A DNA stretch of 64,000 nt from Bradyrhizobium tropiciagri (GTDB lineage Bacteria; Pseudomonadota; Alphaproteobacteria; Rhizobiales; Xanthobacteraceae). The position numbers were made by a program, and so were the translations under genes. Below, in pieces: positions 25,917-35,553 of the stretch. The notes beneath the pieces are model-generated. The model did not search any database. It was not told the DNA's origin and worked only from the letters and a program-made list of their open reading frames with translations. Within the stretch, counting starts at the first letter, position 1; every line of letters starts with the position of its first letter. The stretch lies in the NCBI RefSeq assembly GCF_018130505.1, contig NZ_JAFCKH010000017.1, forward strand, positions 1-64,000, read 5' to 3'.

Positions 25917-27710
25917 TTAGTTCCGAACGGTGATGCAGGAGATGTCGGCGCGCTTGAGCGTGCGGCAGACCTGCTCGGCCTGGTCGCGCTCGAGGCCGGC
26001 GAAGCGGGCGCGGTAGAGCTTGCGGTTGTCCTTGGCGACCACCTCGGTGAACGGATCGGCCTTGCTGAGCAGGCCGCGGGCCGAGCTGCGCGCGAGGTCG
26101 ATGCGCTGCTTCGCTTCGCCTTCGGTTTCCAGCGCGCCGACCTGAACGATCCAGCCGCTGTGGGCGACCGGCGCGGCCGGCTTGATGGCGGCGGCGCTCG
26201 GCTGGCTGCGGGCGGGCTCGATCGAGGCCACGGCCTGCGGCGCCGGAGGCGGCGACGCGTGCACGGCGGAAGCGGGAAGGACGCCGAGGATGCCGTTGCC
26301 GGTGCCGAAATTGGCGGGCTGCGGCGGCATCTCGGGCCGCGAGGTTTCGACAGCGCGCGCCATCATCGCATTGGAGGTCTCGGCGGCGACCTCGGCGCGC
26401 GGCGGGATCGTGCTGGTGATCGGCGGCGCCGACTGTGCGGGGCCGGCGGCGGCGAGCTTGACCTGGCCGGCGCGGACCTGGACGGTCTTCACCTTGACGG
26501 GCTTCATCGGTTCAGCGGAGCCCGGGATCGCGGCGATCGGCTGGGTCTGGATCACGCCGGAAGTCAGCGGCGCCGGTTCGGGCTTGGGCTCAGGCTTGGC
26601 CTGGGTCTCAGGCTTGGCGGGGAGCGGCGGCAGCGCGGCGGCGGCAGCAGCCATCAGCGACGGCCGGCTCGCCGGGCGGGCCGGCTGCATCGCGGTGGAG
26701 GCAGGCTCGGAGGCGGCCGCCGGCGAGGCATCTGCACGCGAGTCGCTGTCGTCTTCGGCGACCTCGACCCTGGCGTCGGCCGGGTTGCGCTCGGTGATCG
26801 CGGCAACGGTGCGGGTGGTTGCGCCCCTGCCCACGTTCTCGGCGAGCAAATTGCGCATGATGGCGTCGCGGGAGCCGCCGCTGCGGCCGCCCATCACCAC
26901 GCCGACCAGGAAGCGGTTGCCGCGGTGCATCGAGGTGACGAGGTTGAAGCCGGAGGCGCGGGTGTAGCCGGTCTTGATGCCGTCGACGCCCTCGACGCTG
27001 CCGAGCAGACGATTGTGTCCGGTGATGGTGCGGCCGCGGAAATTGAAGGCCGTGGTCGAGAAGTAACGATAGTAGCGCGGGAAGCGATCCTGGATCGCGC
27101 GGCCGAGGGTCGACTGGTCGCGCGCCGTGGTGATCTGCTCGTCGTTGGGCAGGCCGGAGGCGTTGCGATAGACGGTGCGGCTCATGCCGAGCGCGCGCGC
27201 CTTGCGGGTCATCATCCGGGCGAAGTCGTCCTCGCTGCCGCCGATCGCCTCGGCGATCACCACCGCCGCGTCGTTGGCGGAGCGGGTGACGAGGCCCTTG
27301 ATGGCATCCTCGACCTTGATGCTCGAGCCGGGCCGCAGCCCGAGCTTGGTCGGATCCTGCTCGGACGCATGCTCGGAGACCGGCATCTCGGTATCGAGCT
27401 TCATCTTGCCGGCGTCGAGGCGCTCGAACAGCAGATAGAGCGTCATGATCTTGGTGAGCGAGGCGGGGTGGCGCAGGCCGTCGGGGCTGGTCGCAGTCAG
27501 CACCGCGCCGGAATTGCCGTCGACGATAATCGAGGCGAAGCGCGAGCTGTTGGTCTCGCGCGCTTCCTGGCTGTGCTGGTGGCGGACGTGCCGATGCCGG
27601 TAGCGACGTGCTTCGGCACTGTCACTGATCAGGATCGCCGTCGTGACGGTGACGAGCCCGAGAACGCCAACTCGCAACGCCCGCGAGGAAGCCAAGGTTT
27701 TACGAAGCAT
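25917..27710 (-). CDS. D-alanyl-D-alanine carboxypeptidase with C-terminal SPOR domain
   Basis: This 597-residue penicillin-binding protein trims the terminal D-Ala from peptidoglycan side chains. An N-terminal signal sequence (residues 12-33) is followed by the S11 peptidase domain (about 55-290) with SLTK (nucleophile S84, K87), SAN and KTG motifs. A long linker rich in Ala and Pro (about 300-515) leads to a SPOR domain at the C-terminus (HSGWIVQVGALETEGEAKQR onward). SPOR domains bind denuded glycans at the septum, so the enzyme probably works at the division site. This domain order is usual in Rhizobiales. Confidence 0.9.
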   Translation of the reverse strand: MLRKTLASSRALRVGVLGLVTVTTAILISDSAEARRYRHRHVRHQHSQEARETNSSRFASIIVDGNSGAVLTATSPDGLRHPASLTKIMTLYLLFERLDAGKMKLDTEMPVSEHASEQDPTKLGLRPGSSIKVEDAIKGLVTRSANDAAVVIAEAIGGSEDDFARMMTRKARALGMSRTVYRNASGLPNDEQITTARDQSTLGRAIQDRFPRYYRYFSTTAFNFRGRTITGHNRLLGSVEGVDGIKTGYTRASGFNLVTSMHRGNRFLVGVVMGGRSGGSRDAIMRNLLAENVGRGATTRTVAAITERNPADARVEVAEDDSDSRADASPAAASEPASTAMQPARPASRPSLMAAAAAALPPLPAKPETQAKPEPKPEPAPLTSGVIQTQPIAAIPGSAEPMKPVKVKTVQVRAGQVKLAAAGPAQSAPPITSTIPPRAEVAAETSNAMMARAVETSRPEMPPQPANFGTGNGILGVLPASAVHASPPPAPQAVASIEPARSQPSAAAIKPAAPVAHSGWIVQVGALETEGEAKQRIDLARSSARGLLSKADPFTEVVAKDNRKLYRARFAGLERDQAEQVCRTLKRADISCITVRN

Positions 27711-28123
27711 CTACTTCCCCGTCCCAATTTCTATCTAGATCACCGGTCCGTGAGGCGAAATTGTGCCCGGCGGCCGCCGATCCTTGCCTGCGCAACAGTC
27801 CAGTTTCGGGCTGAACCTTGGCCCCGTTGGCCGCGCCGGTTGCTCTTCTAGCTAAGGTATTGTTCACAAACGGCTTTTGAGGCCCGTCTGCCGGAAGGCG
27901 AACAAAGTCCGGGAATCAGGTTAGGCGGGCCGAGTTTCCAAAAGATTAAGCAACCGTTGCGTAGTCCCCCGGGGTTTATTGCAAATGCTGCAGATTCGCA
28001 GCAATGGTGCGTCGCACAAATTATGTTGACTTAATTGTGCATTGCACTATCTTGACAGCGTCAGGGGGCCGGGAGCTTCCCGGCAGGAATGCGCTTTCAA
28101 GTCTGGGCAAGGAACCTGAGTCA
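27711..28123. other. 413-base gap holding the phasin promoter region
   Basis: The first 240 bases show nothing recognisable. From 27986 there are three palindromes and a clear promoter for the phasin gene, described separately. The end, from about 28060 to the start codon, is a roughly 70-base untranslated leader with AAGGA at 28109-28113 as ribosome-binding site. Confidence 0.6.
27986..28053 (+). promoter_or_regulatory. phasin promoter with three operator-like palindromes
   Basis: TTGACT (28026-28031), a 16-base spacer and TATCTT (28048-28053) make a good sigma-70 type promoter. GTGCATTGCAC (28037-28047) sits between the two elements, GTGCGTCGCAC (28007-28017) lies 30 bases upstream, and TGCTGC-N6-GCAGCA is at 27986-28003. 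A site inside the spacer suits a repressor. Phasin genes are commonly repressed by the polyhydroxyalkanoate-binding protein PhaR; assigning these sites to PhaR is inference. Confidence 0.6.
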
Positions 28124-28468
28124 ATGATCAAGATTGAAGACATTCAGAACTACGGCAAAGAGCATCTGGAATCGGTTGCGGCTTCCGCGACCAACGTGCA
28201 GAGCGGTGTTCAGGCGATCGCCACCGCTTATGGCGACTACGCCAAGAAGTCCTTCGAGGACACCAAGTCGTTCGTTGAGAAGCTGTCGGGCGTGAAGTCG
28301 CTCGACAAGGCGCTCGAGGCGCAGACTGAATTCCTGCGCAGCAGCTACGAGACCTTCGTTGCGGAATCGCAGAAGATCGCCGGCCTCTACGGCGACTGCG
28401 CCAAGCAGGCGTTCAAGCCTTACGAGGGGCTGGTCGCGAAGTTCGCGCCGACGACCACCTCGCACTAA
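28124..28468 (+). CDS. phasin family protein
   Basis: This 114-residue helical protein has the phasin pattern: VQSGVQAIATAYGDYAKKSFEDTKSF followed by LEAQTEFLRSSYETFVAESQ. Phasins coat polyhydroxyalkanoate granules, and small ones of this type are abundant in rhizobia. ATG at 28124 is chosen for AAGGA at 28109-28113; the frame is open upstream but without similarity. The promoter region and a strong terminator show it is a single-gene unit. Confidence 0.88.
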   Translation: MIKIEDIQNYGKEHLESVAASATNVQSGVQAIATAYGDYAKKSFEDTKSFVEKLSGVKSLDKALEAQTEFLRSSYETFVAESQKIAGLYGDCAKQAFKPYEGLVAKFAPTTTSH

Positions 28469-28504
28469 CGTCGACGCCTGCAGCTTCGCAGCGTCGAAAA
28501 CAAG

Positions 28505-28533
28505 AAGCCCGGCCAGTGATGGCCGGGCTTTTT
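28505..28533 (+). terminator. intrinsic terminator of the phasin gene
   Basis: AAGCCCGGCCA-GTGA-TGGCCGGGCTT is a perfect 11-bp stem followed by TTT, giving a run of five T. It sits 36 bases after the phasin stop and also lies 23 bases beyond the end of the convergent TadG-like gene. Confidence 0.85.
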
Positions 28534-28555
28534 CGTACGCCGATTTGCAGGGCGT

Positions 28556-30262
28556 CTATTTCGCGACGCGCAGCTTCGAGATCTGCGTGAGGATGTTCTG
28601 GAAGGCATCCGCCGTCTGACCGGCAGTCGTGATCATCTGGAAATTGCCGGTCGTCGCGCAGTCCTGCAACACCTGCGATTTCGGGTCCCTGTTGTTGATG
28701 TTCACCTGAATGGTGAAGATCGTGATCTTGCTGGCCGGATCGGCCTTGATGGCCTGACAGAGCAACTGCTGCCGGGTGTCGATGTCCGACTGGGTCGTGC
28801 TCCAACGATTCTGAGTGTTCAATCCGTCGGAGAGCAGGACGATGTAGTCCTGGTAAGGATAGTTGGCGTCCTTCGGCGGTGCCTTGATCGGCGGGTTTGA
28901 GGTGTTCAGCGACAGCCATCCCCATGCCAGCCCAACCGCCTGGTTGGTATTGCCGCTCGGATACATGTTGTCGATCTGGCCTTTGAGCGTGCTCCACTGG
29001 TTGCTCATCGCCGTCACGGTGCCGGGAAGACAATCAGCGAACTGCTCGGCGTAAAAAGCCGTCGACGGTGTCGTCGAGACGCCAAGCGAGGACGGCGGCG
29101 CAGTGTTGCTCGTATCGTAATTCTGATCGCGATCGTTGACGCAGCCGGTCCAGGTGCTGTGGGCGGGCGCAGCGGCTGCCGTTGCGGCGGTACCATCGCC
29201 GCGCCAGAGGTGCGAGTACGTCGGAGGCAGGCTGCAAACCTTGCTCTTTCCGTTGCCGCTACAGCTGCAGTTGCTGGTCGAGCCGCAGCTCGCGCCCGCG
29301 CCGGAATCTATGACCGTTCCCGGCACCGTAACCGTCGTGTAGCAGCCGTTGTAGTAGATGCTGGTCTTGCCGGGCAGCTTTCTGCCGCTGTCCATGCTGG
29401 GGCAGATATAACCCGCATACGTGCCGCTCGAGGGGATTGTGCTGGTGCTTTGCGCGCCGCTCAAGGTCGCCGGCCGGTCCATGCAGGTAAAGCCGTGGGT
29501 GCTGCTCGTGAACGGGCAATCCGACCCCGCTTTGACCGTATTCCAACCGGTGGGATAGTTGCTCTTGAGAATCGGAGGCTCAGCCTCCCATTCCGCCCAG
29601 TTGATCCAGGGCTGGTTGACATTGGCCACGTCGACATTCACGTCCTTCGAGAACGGAACAATCGAAATATAAACATCACCGGTCTGCTTGTTGTAACCCG
29701 ACAGGGTATCGATCATGCCCTTGGCGGCGGATTGGAGCGCGGCCATCTTGCCGTTCTGGGCCATCGACCCGGTGTTATCGAGCACCAGCGCGACGCGCAT
29801 CTTCATGCTGCCCCAGGTCGATGTCGAACTGGTGTTGAAGTCGATCTTCGGAAATCCGGCGATCTTCATGAAGTCGGTCGTGACCGAACTGGACCCGTTG
29901 ATGAGGACGGTCGAGGCTGTCGTCGCACTGCCTGCCGAGTAGGTTGCGTTAATCGTTGCCGACGCCTTGGCATCCGTGTTGGTATAAAGCGCGGCGAAGT
30001 AGGCCTGCGCCTTTGTGTTGATATCAGCCGTCGTTATGGTGCCGTCGGTAAGATCCTTAGCAACCATCAGGGCCGCGGAGTCCATCGCGGCCTGCATCGA
30101 CGATCGGGCGCTGTTGGCGCGGGAATAGTCGATCGCGACCCCCACGAAGCTGAGGATCGGGACTGCCGCGAGGGCGAAGATCACCGCGATATTTCCGTCG
30201 GTTGCTGCTGAAAACCGGGCTACCGCGGTGCGTGCGCGACAAAAAATGGCTGAACCAAGCAT
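28556..30262 (-). CDS. TadG-like pilus/secretion protein with VWA domain
   Basis: This 568-residue protein begins with the TadE/TadG-type N-terminus: one membrane segment in GNIAVIFALAAVPILSFVG after a short basic cytoplasmic part, then YSRANSARSSMQAAMDSAAL. A von Willebrand A domain follows, with MIDAS motif VLDNTGSM (about residue 165) and later SDGLNTQN. The middle is rich in Ser, Thr and Cys, as in secreted surface proteins. It may belong to Tad-type Flp pilus assembly or surface adhesion. No other tad genes are nearby, as is usual for orphan copies in Bradyrhizobium. Confidence 0.8.
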   Translation of the reverse strand: MLGSAIFCRARTAVARFSAATDGNIAVIFALAAVPILSFVGVAIDYSRANSARSSMQAAMDSAALMVAKDLTDGTITTADINTKAQAYFAALYTNTDAKASATINATYSAGSATTASTVLINGSSSVTTDFMKIAGFPKIDFNTSSTSTWGSMKMRVALVLDNTGSMAQNGKMAALQSAAKGMIDTLSGYNKQTGDVYISIVPFSKDVNVDVANVNQPWINWAEWEAEPPILKSNYPTGWNTVKAGSDCPFTSSTHGFTCMDRPATLSGAQSTSTIPSSGTYAGYICPSMDSGRKLPGKTSIYYNGCYTTVTVPGTVIDSGAGASCGSTSNCSCSGNGKSKVCSLPPTYSHLWRGDGTAATAAAAPAHSTWTGCVNDRDQNYDTSNTAPPSSLGVSTTPSTAFYAEQFADCLPGTVTAMSNQWSTLKGQIDNMYPSGNTNQAVGLAWGWLSLNTSNPPIKAPPKDANYPYQDYIVLLSDGLNTQNRWSTTQSDIDTRQQLLCQAIKADPASKITIFTIQVNINNRDPKSQVLQDCATTGNFQMITTAGQTADAFQNILTQISKLRVAK

Positions 30263-30752
30263 GGCGCTCTCGTCAAAATGGACTGGTACGCCATATCGGC
30301 GCGCGCCGCTAAACAGATGATGAATCCTGCAGCGGAAACGGGCAGGAGGTGCGCCGAGCCGGGCTCAAGCCTGGGCAAAAGCCGCATTTATCCTCAACGG
30401 CGGCTAAACCGGGGGCCCGACTCCTTTGTCAAATCCGAGGGAAACGATTAACCTTGCCGGGATTGCCGCCGCCGGAATCGGGCGGCTGCGAGCCGGGCAG
30501 GCGGGACGCTTCTGTGCTTGCGGCAGGCCGCCGCCGGCCCCATATTCGGGAAGCTGACCCAGCCGCTGGGTCGGGACCGGGAGCGGCAATCCGGAAAGCG
30601 TTGCTGGGAGTTCCGCGACGCTGCGGCTTCTTGCGCCAGCGTTCCGATACGCGATCCGGTTTTCCCACGGGAATTCGAACGTTTGAGCCATGTTGCGATC
30701 CACGTCCATCATCCTATCGCCGTCGGCGGCATCCACGGCGGAAGCTGTCCGA
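30263..30752. other. 490-base gap upstream of clpS
   Basis: No gene is supported; the open frames here lack family similarity and any ribosome-binding site. Composition changes from balanced near 30280 to very GC-rich at 30440-30640. The region must hold the divergent promoters for the TadG-like and clpS genes, but no element can be singled out with confidence. Confidence 0.4.
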
Positions 30753-31085
30753 ATGAGCAATGACGAGCCCCGCAACGGCGGGACCAGCGGTCCGTCGACC
30801 TCGGTCATCACCAAGGTCAAGCCGAAGACCAAACGACCGAACCTGTATCGCGTCCTGATCCTGAACGACGACTACACGCCGATGGAGTTCGTCGTTCATG
30901 TGCTGGAGCGGTTCTTCAACAAGGACGCCGAGGCCGCGACCAAGATCATGCTCCACGTGCATCATCACGGGATCGGCGAGTGTGGTGTGTTCACTTACGA
31001 GATCGCCGAAACCAAAGTGACGCAGGTCATGGATTTCGCGCGCAAGCATCAGCATCCGCTGCAATGCGTGATGGAAAAGAAATAG
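30753..31085 (+). CDS. clpS: ATP-dependent Clp protease adaptor ClpS
   Basis: This 110-residue adaptor delivers proteins with destabilising N-terminal residues to ClpA. The core contains [17 protein letters not shown] with the conserved Asn-Asp pocket residues, the helix [20 protein letters not shown], and the ending HPLQCVMEK. The first 30 residues form the flexible tail that reaches into ClpA. ATG at 30753 gives the usual length, with GCGGAAG at 30738-30744. It precedes clpA by about 300 bases in the same direction. Confidence 0.95.
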   Translation: MSNDEPRNGGTSGPSTSVITKVKPKTKRPNLYRVLILNDDYTPMEFVVHVLERFFNKDAEAATKIMLHVHHHGIGECGVFTYEIAETKVTQVMDFARKHQHPLQCVMEKK

Positions 31086-31381
31086 TTCAGCGGTAACGGC
31101 GCCCTGCGCGATATTCCGTGATCTGCCGCCGCGCCGGAACGGGTGTTTCGGCCGGTCGGTTGTTGCAGCAAGATAAGTGATTGAAACGAGCAGCGTTCCC
31201 GTATCAGTACGGATGGCAGCCGCGCGTTCGCCCCAGTGCCTGAAATTTAGAGGAAAACCATCGCGGCGGGACCGGTCTTTCGCCACGATCCGTCGTAACT
31301 ATATCAGAGGGGATCACAAAGGTTGCTGTTGCCTGACCGGGTAAGGGCGATCATGATGGCCGGGGGCCATAGAGGACGCGA
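31086..31381. other. 296-base clpS-clpA intergenic region
   Basis: No gene is seen. There is no clear hairpin after clpS, so read-through into clpA is possible. The last part, from about 31300 (ATATCAGAGGGGATCACAAAGG), is less GC-rich and may hold a separate clpA promoter. Confidence 0.4.
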
Positions 31382-33784
31382 ATGCCTACTTTTTCCCAAA
31401 GCCTAGAACAATCTCTGCATCGTGCATTGGCGATCGCGAACGAGCGTCACCATCAATACGCGACGCTCGAACATCTGCTGCTGTCGCTGATCGATGACTC
31501 GGATGCGGCGGCGGTGATGCGGGCCTGCAGCGTCGACCTCGACAAGCTGAGGACGAGCCTCGTCAATTATCTCGAGACCGAATTCGAGAACCTGGTGACC
31601 GACGGCGCCGACGATGCCAAGCCGACCGCCGGGTTCCAGCGCGTGATCCAGCGCGCGGTGATCCATGTCCAGTCGTCCGGTCGCGAGGAAGTGACCGGGG
31701 CCAACGTGCTGATCGCGATCTTCGCGGAGCGCGAGAGCCATGCAGCGTACTTCCTGCAGGAGCAGGACATGACGCGCTACGATGCGGTCAACTACATCAG
31801 CCACGGCATCGCCAAGCGGCCGGGCGTCTCCGAGGCGCGGCCGGTGCGCGGCGTCGACGAGGAGACCGAGACCAAGGGCAACGAGGACGCCAAGAAGAAG
31901 GGCGAGGCGCTCGAAACCTATTGCGTCAACCTCAACAAGAAGGCGCGCGACGGCAAGATCGATCCGGTGATCGGGCGTAACGCCGAGATCAACCGTGCGA
32001 TCCAGGTGCTGTGCCGCCGCCAGAAGAACAACCCGCTGTTCGTCGGTGAAGCCGGCGTCGGCAAGACCGCGATCGCCGAAGGCCTCGCCAAGCGCATCGT
32101 CGACAGCGACGTGCCGGAAGTGCTGGCCGCCGCGACCGTGTTCTCGCTCGACATGGGCACGCTGCTGGCGGGCACCCGCTACCGTGGCGATTTCGAGGAG
32201 CGGCTGAAGCAGGTCCTGAAGGAGCTGGAGGCGCATCCGAACGCCATCCTGTTCATCGACGAGATCCACACCGTGATCGGCGCCGGTGCCACCTCCGGCG
32301 GCGCGATGGACGCGTCCAATCTGCTGAAGCCGGCGCTGGCCTCGGGCACCATCCGCTGCATGGGCTCGACCACGTACAAGGAATACCGTCAGCACTTCGA
32401 GAAGGACCGCGCGCTGGTGCGGCGCTTCCAGAAGATCGACGTCAACGAGCCAACGGTCGAAGACGCCATCGCGATCCTCAAGGGCCTCAAGCCCTATTTC
32501 GAGGATTACCACCGGCTGAAATACACCAATGAGGCGATCGAGGCTGCGGTGCAGCTCTCCTCGCGCTACATCCACGACCGCAAGCTGCCCGACAAGGCGA
32601 TCGACGTGATCGACGAATCAGGCGCGGCGCAGATGCTGGTCGCCGAGAGCAAGCGCAAGAAGACGATCGGCATCAAGGAGATCGAAACCACCATCGCGAC
32701 GATGGCGCGGATCCCGCCGAAGAGCGTGTCGAAGGACGATGCCGAGGTGCTCAAGCATCTCGAGCAGACCCTGAAGCGCGTGGTGTTCGGCCAGGACAAG
32801 GCGATCGAGTCGCTGTCGGCATCGATCAAGCTGGCGCGTGCCGGCCTGCGCGAGCCGGAGAAGCCGATCGGCTGCTACCTGTTCTCGGGTCCGACCGGCG
32901 TCGGCAAGACCGAGGTGGCAAAGCAGCTGGCTGCGTCGCTCGGCGTCGAGCTGCTGCGCTTCGACATGTCCGAGTACATGGAGCGGCACACCGTGTCGCG
33001 CCTGATCGGCGCGCCTCCAGGCTATGTCGGCTTCGACCAGGGCGGCCTCTTGACCGACGGCGTCGACCAGCATCCGCATTGCGTGGTGCTGCTCGACGAA
33101 ATCGAGAAGGCGCATCCGGACCTCTACAACGTGCTGCTGCAGATCATGGACCACGGCCGGCTCACCGACCACAACGGCAAGCAGGTCAACTTCCGCAACG
33201 TGATCCTGATCATGACCACGAATGCGGGCGCGGCCGATCTCGCACGGCAGGCCTTCGGCTTTACCCGCTCCAAGCGGGAAGGCGACGACCACGAGGCGAT
33301 CAACCGGCAGTTCGCGCCCGAGTTCCGCAACCGGCTGGATGCGATCGTCTCCTTCGCGCACCTCAATGCCGACGTCATCGGCATGGTGGTCGAGAAGTTC
33401 GTGCTGCAGCTCGAAGCCCAGCTCGCCGACCGCGACGTCACGATCGAGCTGTCCGAGCCTGCCAAGGCCTGGCTGATCGAGCACGGCTATGACGAGCAGA
33501 TGGGCGCCCGTCCGATGGCGCGCATCATCCAGGAGCACATCAAGAAGCCGCTCGCTGATGAGGTGCTGTTCGGCCAGCTTAAGGGGGGCGGCCACGTTCG
33601 CGTCGTCATGGTCAAGGACGAGGCGACGGACAAGGACAAGATCGGCTTCGAGTTCGTCGAGGGTCCGGTCACGCCGAAGCCGGAAAACCTGCCGCCGCGC
33701 AAGCGCAAGCCGCCGAAGGGCGGCGGCGGTGGCGGAGGCGGCACCAAGGGCCCCGCGTCGAAGGGGCCGATGGTCAAGGCCTGA
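31382..33784 (+). CDS. clpA: ATP-dependent Clp protease ATP-binding subunit ClpA
   Basis: This 800-residue AAA+ unfoldase feeds substrates to the ClpP peptidase. It has the N-domain (residues 1-150) that docks ClpS, a first AAA module with Walker A GEAGVGKT (about 221) and Walker B LFIDEIH, and a second with GPTGVGKT (about 504) and [13 protein letters not shown]. The C-terminal sensor 2 region [20 protein letters not shown] is intact. The last 40 residues are an unusual basic tail with eight consecutive glycines, rich in Lys and Pro. A strong terminator follows. Confidence 0.96.
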   Translation: MPTFSQSLEQSLHRALAIANERHHQYATLEHLLLSLIDDSDAAAVMRACSVDLDKLRTSLVNYLETEFENLVTDGADDAKPTAGFQRVIQRAVIHVQSSGREEVTGANVLIAIFAERESHAAYFLQEQDMTRYDAVNYISHGIAKRPGVSEARPVRGVDEETETKGNEDAKKKGEALETYCVNLNKKARDGKIDPVIGRNAEINRAIQVLCRRQKNNPLFVGEAGVGKTAIAEGLAKRIVDSDVPEVLAAATVFSLDMGTLLAGTRYRGDFEERLKQVLKELEAHPNAILFIDEIHTVIGAGATSGGAMDASNLLKPALASGTIRCMGSTTYKEYRQHFEKDRALVRRFQKIDVNEPTVEDAIAILKGLKPYFEDYHRLKYTNEAIEAAVQLSSRYIHDRKLPDKAIDVIDESGAAQMLVAESKRKKTIGIKEIETTIATMARIPPKSVSKDDAEVLKHLEQTLKRVVFGQDKAIESLSASIKLARAGLREPEKPIGCYLFSGPTGVGKTEVAKQLAASLGVELLRFDMSEYMERHTVSRLIGAPPGYVGFDQGGLLTDGVDQHPHCVVLLDEIEKAHPDLYNVLLQIMDHGRLTDHNGKQVNFRNVILIMTTNAGAADLARQAFGFTRSKREGDDHEAINRQFAPEFRNRLDAIVSFAHLNADVIGMVVEKFVLQLEAQLADRDVTIELSEPAKAWLIEHGYDEQMGARPMARIIQEHIKKPLADEVLFGQLKGGGHVRVVMVKDEATDKDKIGFEFVEGPVTPKPENLPPRKRKPPKGGGGGGGGTKGPASKGPMVKA

Positions 33785-33806
33785 GGCGTCAGCGAGACAA
33801 CCAATG

Positions 33807-33834
33807 AAAAGGCCGGCTTGAAGCCGGCCTTTTT
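33807..33834 (+). terminator. intrinsic terminator after clpA
   Basis: AGGCCGGCTT pairs with AAGCCGGCCT, preceded by AAAA and followed by TTTT, so it can act in both directions. It lies about 25 bases after the clpA stop and ends about 40 bases before the end of the convergent MFS gene. Confidence 0.9.
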
Positions 33835-33874
33835 CGTTTGTAGGGCGCATGGTGCCCCGGTTGGGGCGCAGAGC

Positions 33875-35296
33875 TCACTCCCCCTTCAGGCGCTGGCTTT
33901 CATGGACCCGCACCTGCTCGGCGCCGCGGCTGCCGGCCGTTGACAGCCGCAGCGTGCTCAGCAGAGCGCCGGTGAGGGCAAAGCCGACGCCGACCATCAG
34001 CGAGATACGCGTGCCGTCGGCCGGATAGCGCGCCAGCAGCAGTGCCACGAGCGCCGCGCCGATGGTCTGTCCGAGCAGGCGGGCGGTGCCCAGCATGCCG
34101 CTGGCGCCGCCGGAGCGCTCGCGCGGGGCTGCCGCGATCATGGTGCGGTTGTTCGGGGTCTGGAACAGGCCGAACCCGGCGCCGGCAAGCGCCATCCGCC
34201 AGATCACGTCGACGGGCGTGGCATCGGCCGGCATCATCGCCAAAGTGCCGAGCCCCATTGCGAACAGCAGAAGCCCGATGCCGCCCAGAAGCCCGGCCGG
34301 ATAGCGCTCGACCAGCCAGCCCGCGAGCGGCGCCGCGCAGGCGACCGCGATCGGCCAGGGCGTGATCAACAGGCCGATCTGCACCGCCGTGTAGCCGAAA
34401 TGGTTCTCGAGATAGAAGGGCATCGCGACGAAGGCCAGCATCTGGCCGCAGAACGAGGCGATCGAGGTGCCGATCGACAGTGCGAAGATCGGGATCGACA
34501 GCAGGTCGACCGGCAGCAGCGGCGAGGGAAGGTGCCGCTGGCGCCGGTACAGCAGGTGGGATGCCATCGCGGCGACGGCAAACTCCAACGCGCACAGATA
34601 CAGCGCCTCGCCATGGCCGGCGCTGTCGATCGCGCTGATGCCGAAGCCGAACGCGATCGCGCTGAGGCCGGCGCTGAGCCAGTCGAAGGCGTGGACGGCG
34701 GGCATCGTGTGCGGCAGGACGCGCCAGCCCAGCGCCAGCGTGACGATGCCGAGCGGGACGTTGATCGCGAACAGATATGGCCATGTGCCGACCGCGAGGA
34801 TCACCGAGGCGACGGTCGGGCCGACCGCGGCTGATATCGCGACCACCAGCGCGTTGACGCCGATGCCGCGGCCGAGCTGCGACCTCGGGTAGATGAAACG
34901 CACCAGCGCGGTGTTGACGCTCAGGATCCCGGCCGCGCCAAAGCCCTGCAGCACGCGGGCGATGGTGAGCAGCGGCAGCGTATGCGCCAGCGCGCAAAAC
35001 AGCGAGGCCAGCGTGAACAGCAGGAGCCCCGCCAGATAGACCCGGCGATAGCCGATGATCTCGCCGAGCGAGGCCAGCGGCAGCAGCGAGATCGTGATCG
35101 CGAGCTGATAGCCGTTGACGATCCAGATCGAGAATGCCGGGCTGGCGTCGAGGCTCTTGGCGATGGTCGGCAGCGCAACGTTGGCGATCGAGCCGTCGAT
35201 GACGGCCATCACGAGCCCGAGCGCGATGGTGAGAATGGCCCAGTTGCGTTGCGGCTGCGGCAGCCCGTCGGCGTGCTCGATCGGTGGCGATGACAT
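33875..35296 (-). CDS. MFS transporter, DHA2-type drug exporter
   Basis: This 473-residue membrane protein has about fourteen hydrophobic segments, the DHA2 layout. Typical motifs are VMAVIDGSIANVALPTIA in the first segment (motif D1), LGEIIGYRRVYLAG (motif A) and RVLQGFGAAGILSVNTAL (motif B). It probably exports toxic compounds in exchange for protons. The gene stands alone: it is convergent with clpA and separated from the PilZ gene by a repeat. No regulator is adjacent, so the substrate is unknown. Confidence 0.88.
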   Translation of the reverse strand: MSSPPIEHADGLPQPQRNWAILTIALGLVMAVIDGSIANVALPTIAKSLDASPAFSIWIVNGYQLAITISLLPLASLGEIIGYRRVYLAGLLLFTLASLFCALAHTLPLLTIARVLQGFGAAGILSVNTALVRFIYPRSQLGRGIGVNALVVAISAAVGPTVASVILAVGTWPYLFAINVPLGIVTLALGWRVLPHTMPAVHAFDWLSAGLSAIAFGFGISAIDSAGHGEALYLCALEFAVAAMASHLLYRRQRHLPSPLLPVDLLSIPIFALSIGTSIASFCGQMLAFVAMPFYLENHFGYTAVQIGLLITPWPIAVACAAPLAGWLVERYPAGLLGGIGLLLFAMGLGTLAMMPADATPVDVIWRMALAGAGFGLFQTPNNRTMIAAAPRERSGGASGMLGTARLLGQTIGAALVALLLARYPADGTRISLMVGVGFALTGALLSTLRLSTAGSRGAEQVRVHESQRLKGE

Positions 35297-35402
35297 CTCG
35301 GAGGCAGGTTCGAGTGGAGCGGCGATTCATCTCCGGATTAGGAAATTGCCGGATCGACCGCAAGCCGGGTGGGGCACGGGTCTGCGCCAAGCTGCTGTCA
35401 GT

Positions 35403-35509
35403 CCCGTCATCCTGAGGAGCGGCGTTAGCCGCGTCTCGAAGGATCGACGGCCACCAGTCGGGCCGTGCATCCTTCGAGACGCCGCTTCGCGGCTCCTCTG
35501 GATGACGGG
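35403..35509. repeat. dispersed palindromic repeat, family 4
   Basis: CCCGTCATCCTGAGGAGC at the left is complemented by GCTCCTCTGGATGACGGG at the right, and CGTCTCGAAGGATC is complemented by GCATCCTTCGAGACG nearer the centre. The whole folds into one long imperfect hairpin. This is a common intergenic repeat type of Bradyrhizobium. It lies between the MFS and PilZ genes. Confidence 0.75.
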
Positions 35510-35553
35510 GATGGAGCTCGACGTGTGGGACGACGGCTGACGCCCGCGACGCC

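Noticed and set aside
28556-30262. Tad pilus gene cluster
   Set aside because: Only a single TadG-like gene with a VWA domain is seen; its neighbours are a phasin gene and clpS.
30349-30756. Open frame of 135 codons upstream of clpS
   Set aside because: No ribosome-binding site, no recognisable domain, very Arg- and Pro-rich composition typical of a chance frame in GC-rich intergenic DNA.
31403-32575. Long open frame on the minus strand inside clpA
   Set aside because: It lies wholly within the conserved clpA gene, shows no family similarity, and such antisense frames are expected in GC-rich coding DNA. The same holds for long antisense frames across rnr, the serine hydrolase and the carboxypeptidase genes.
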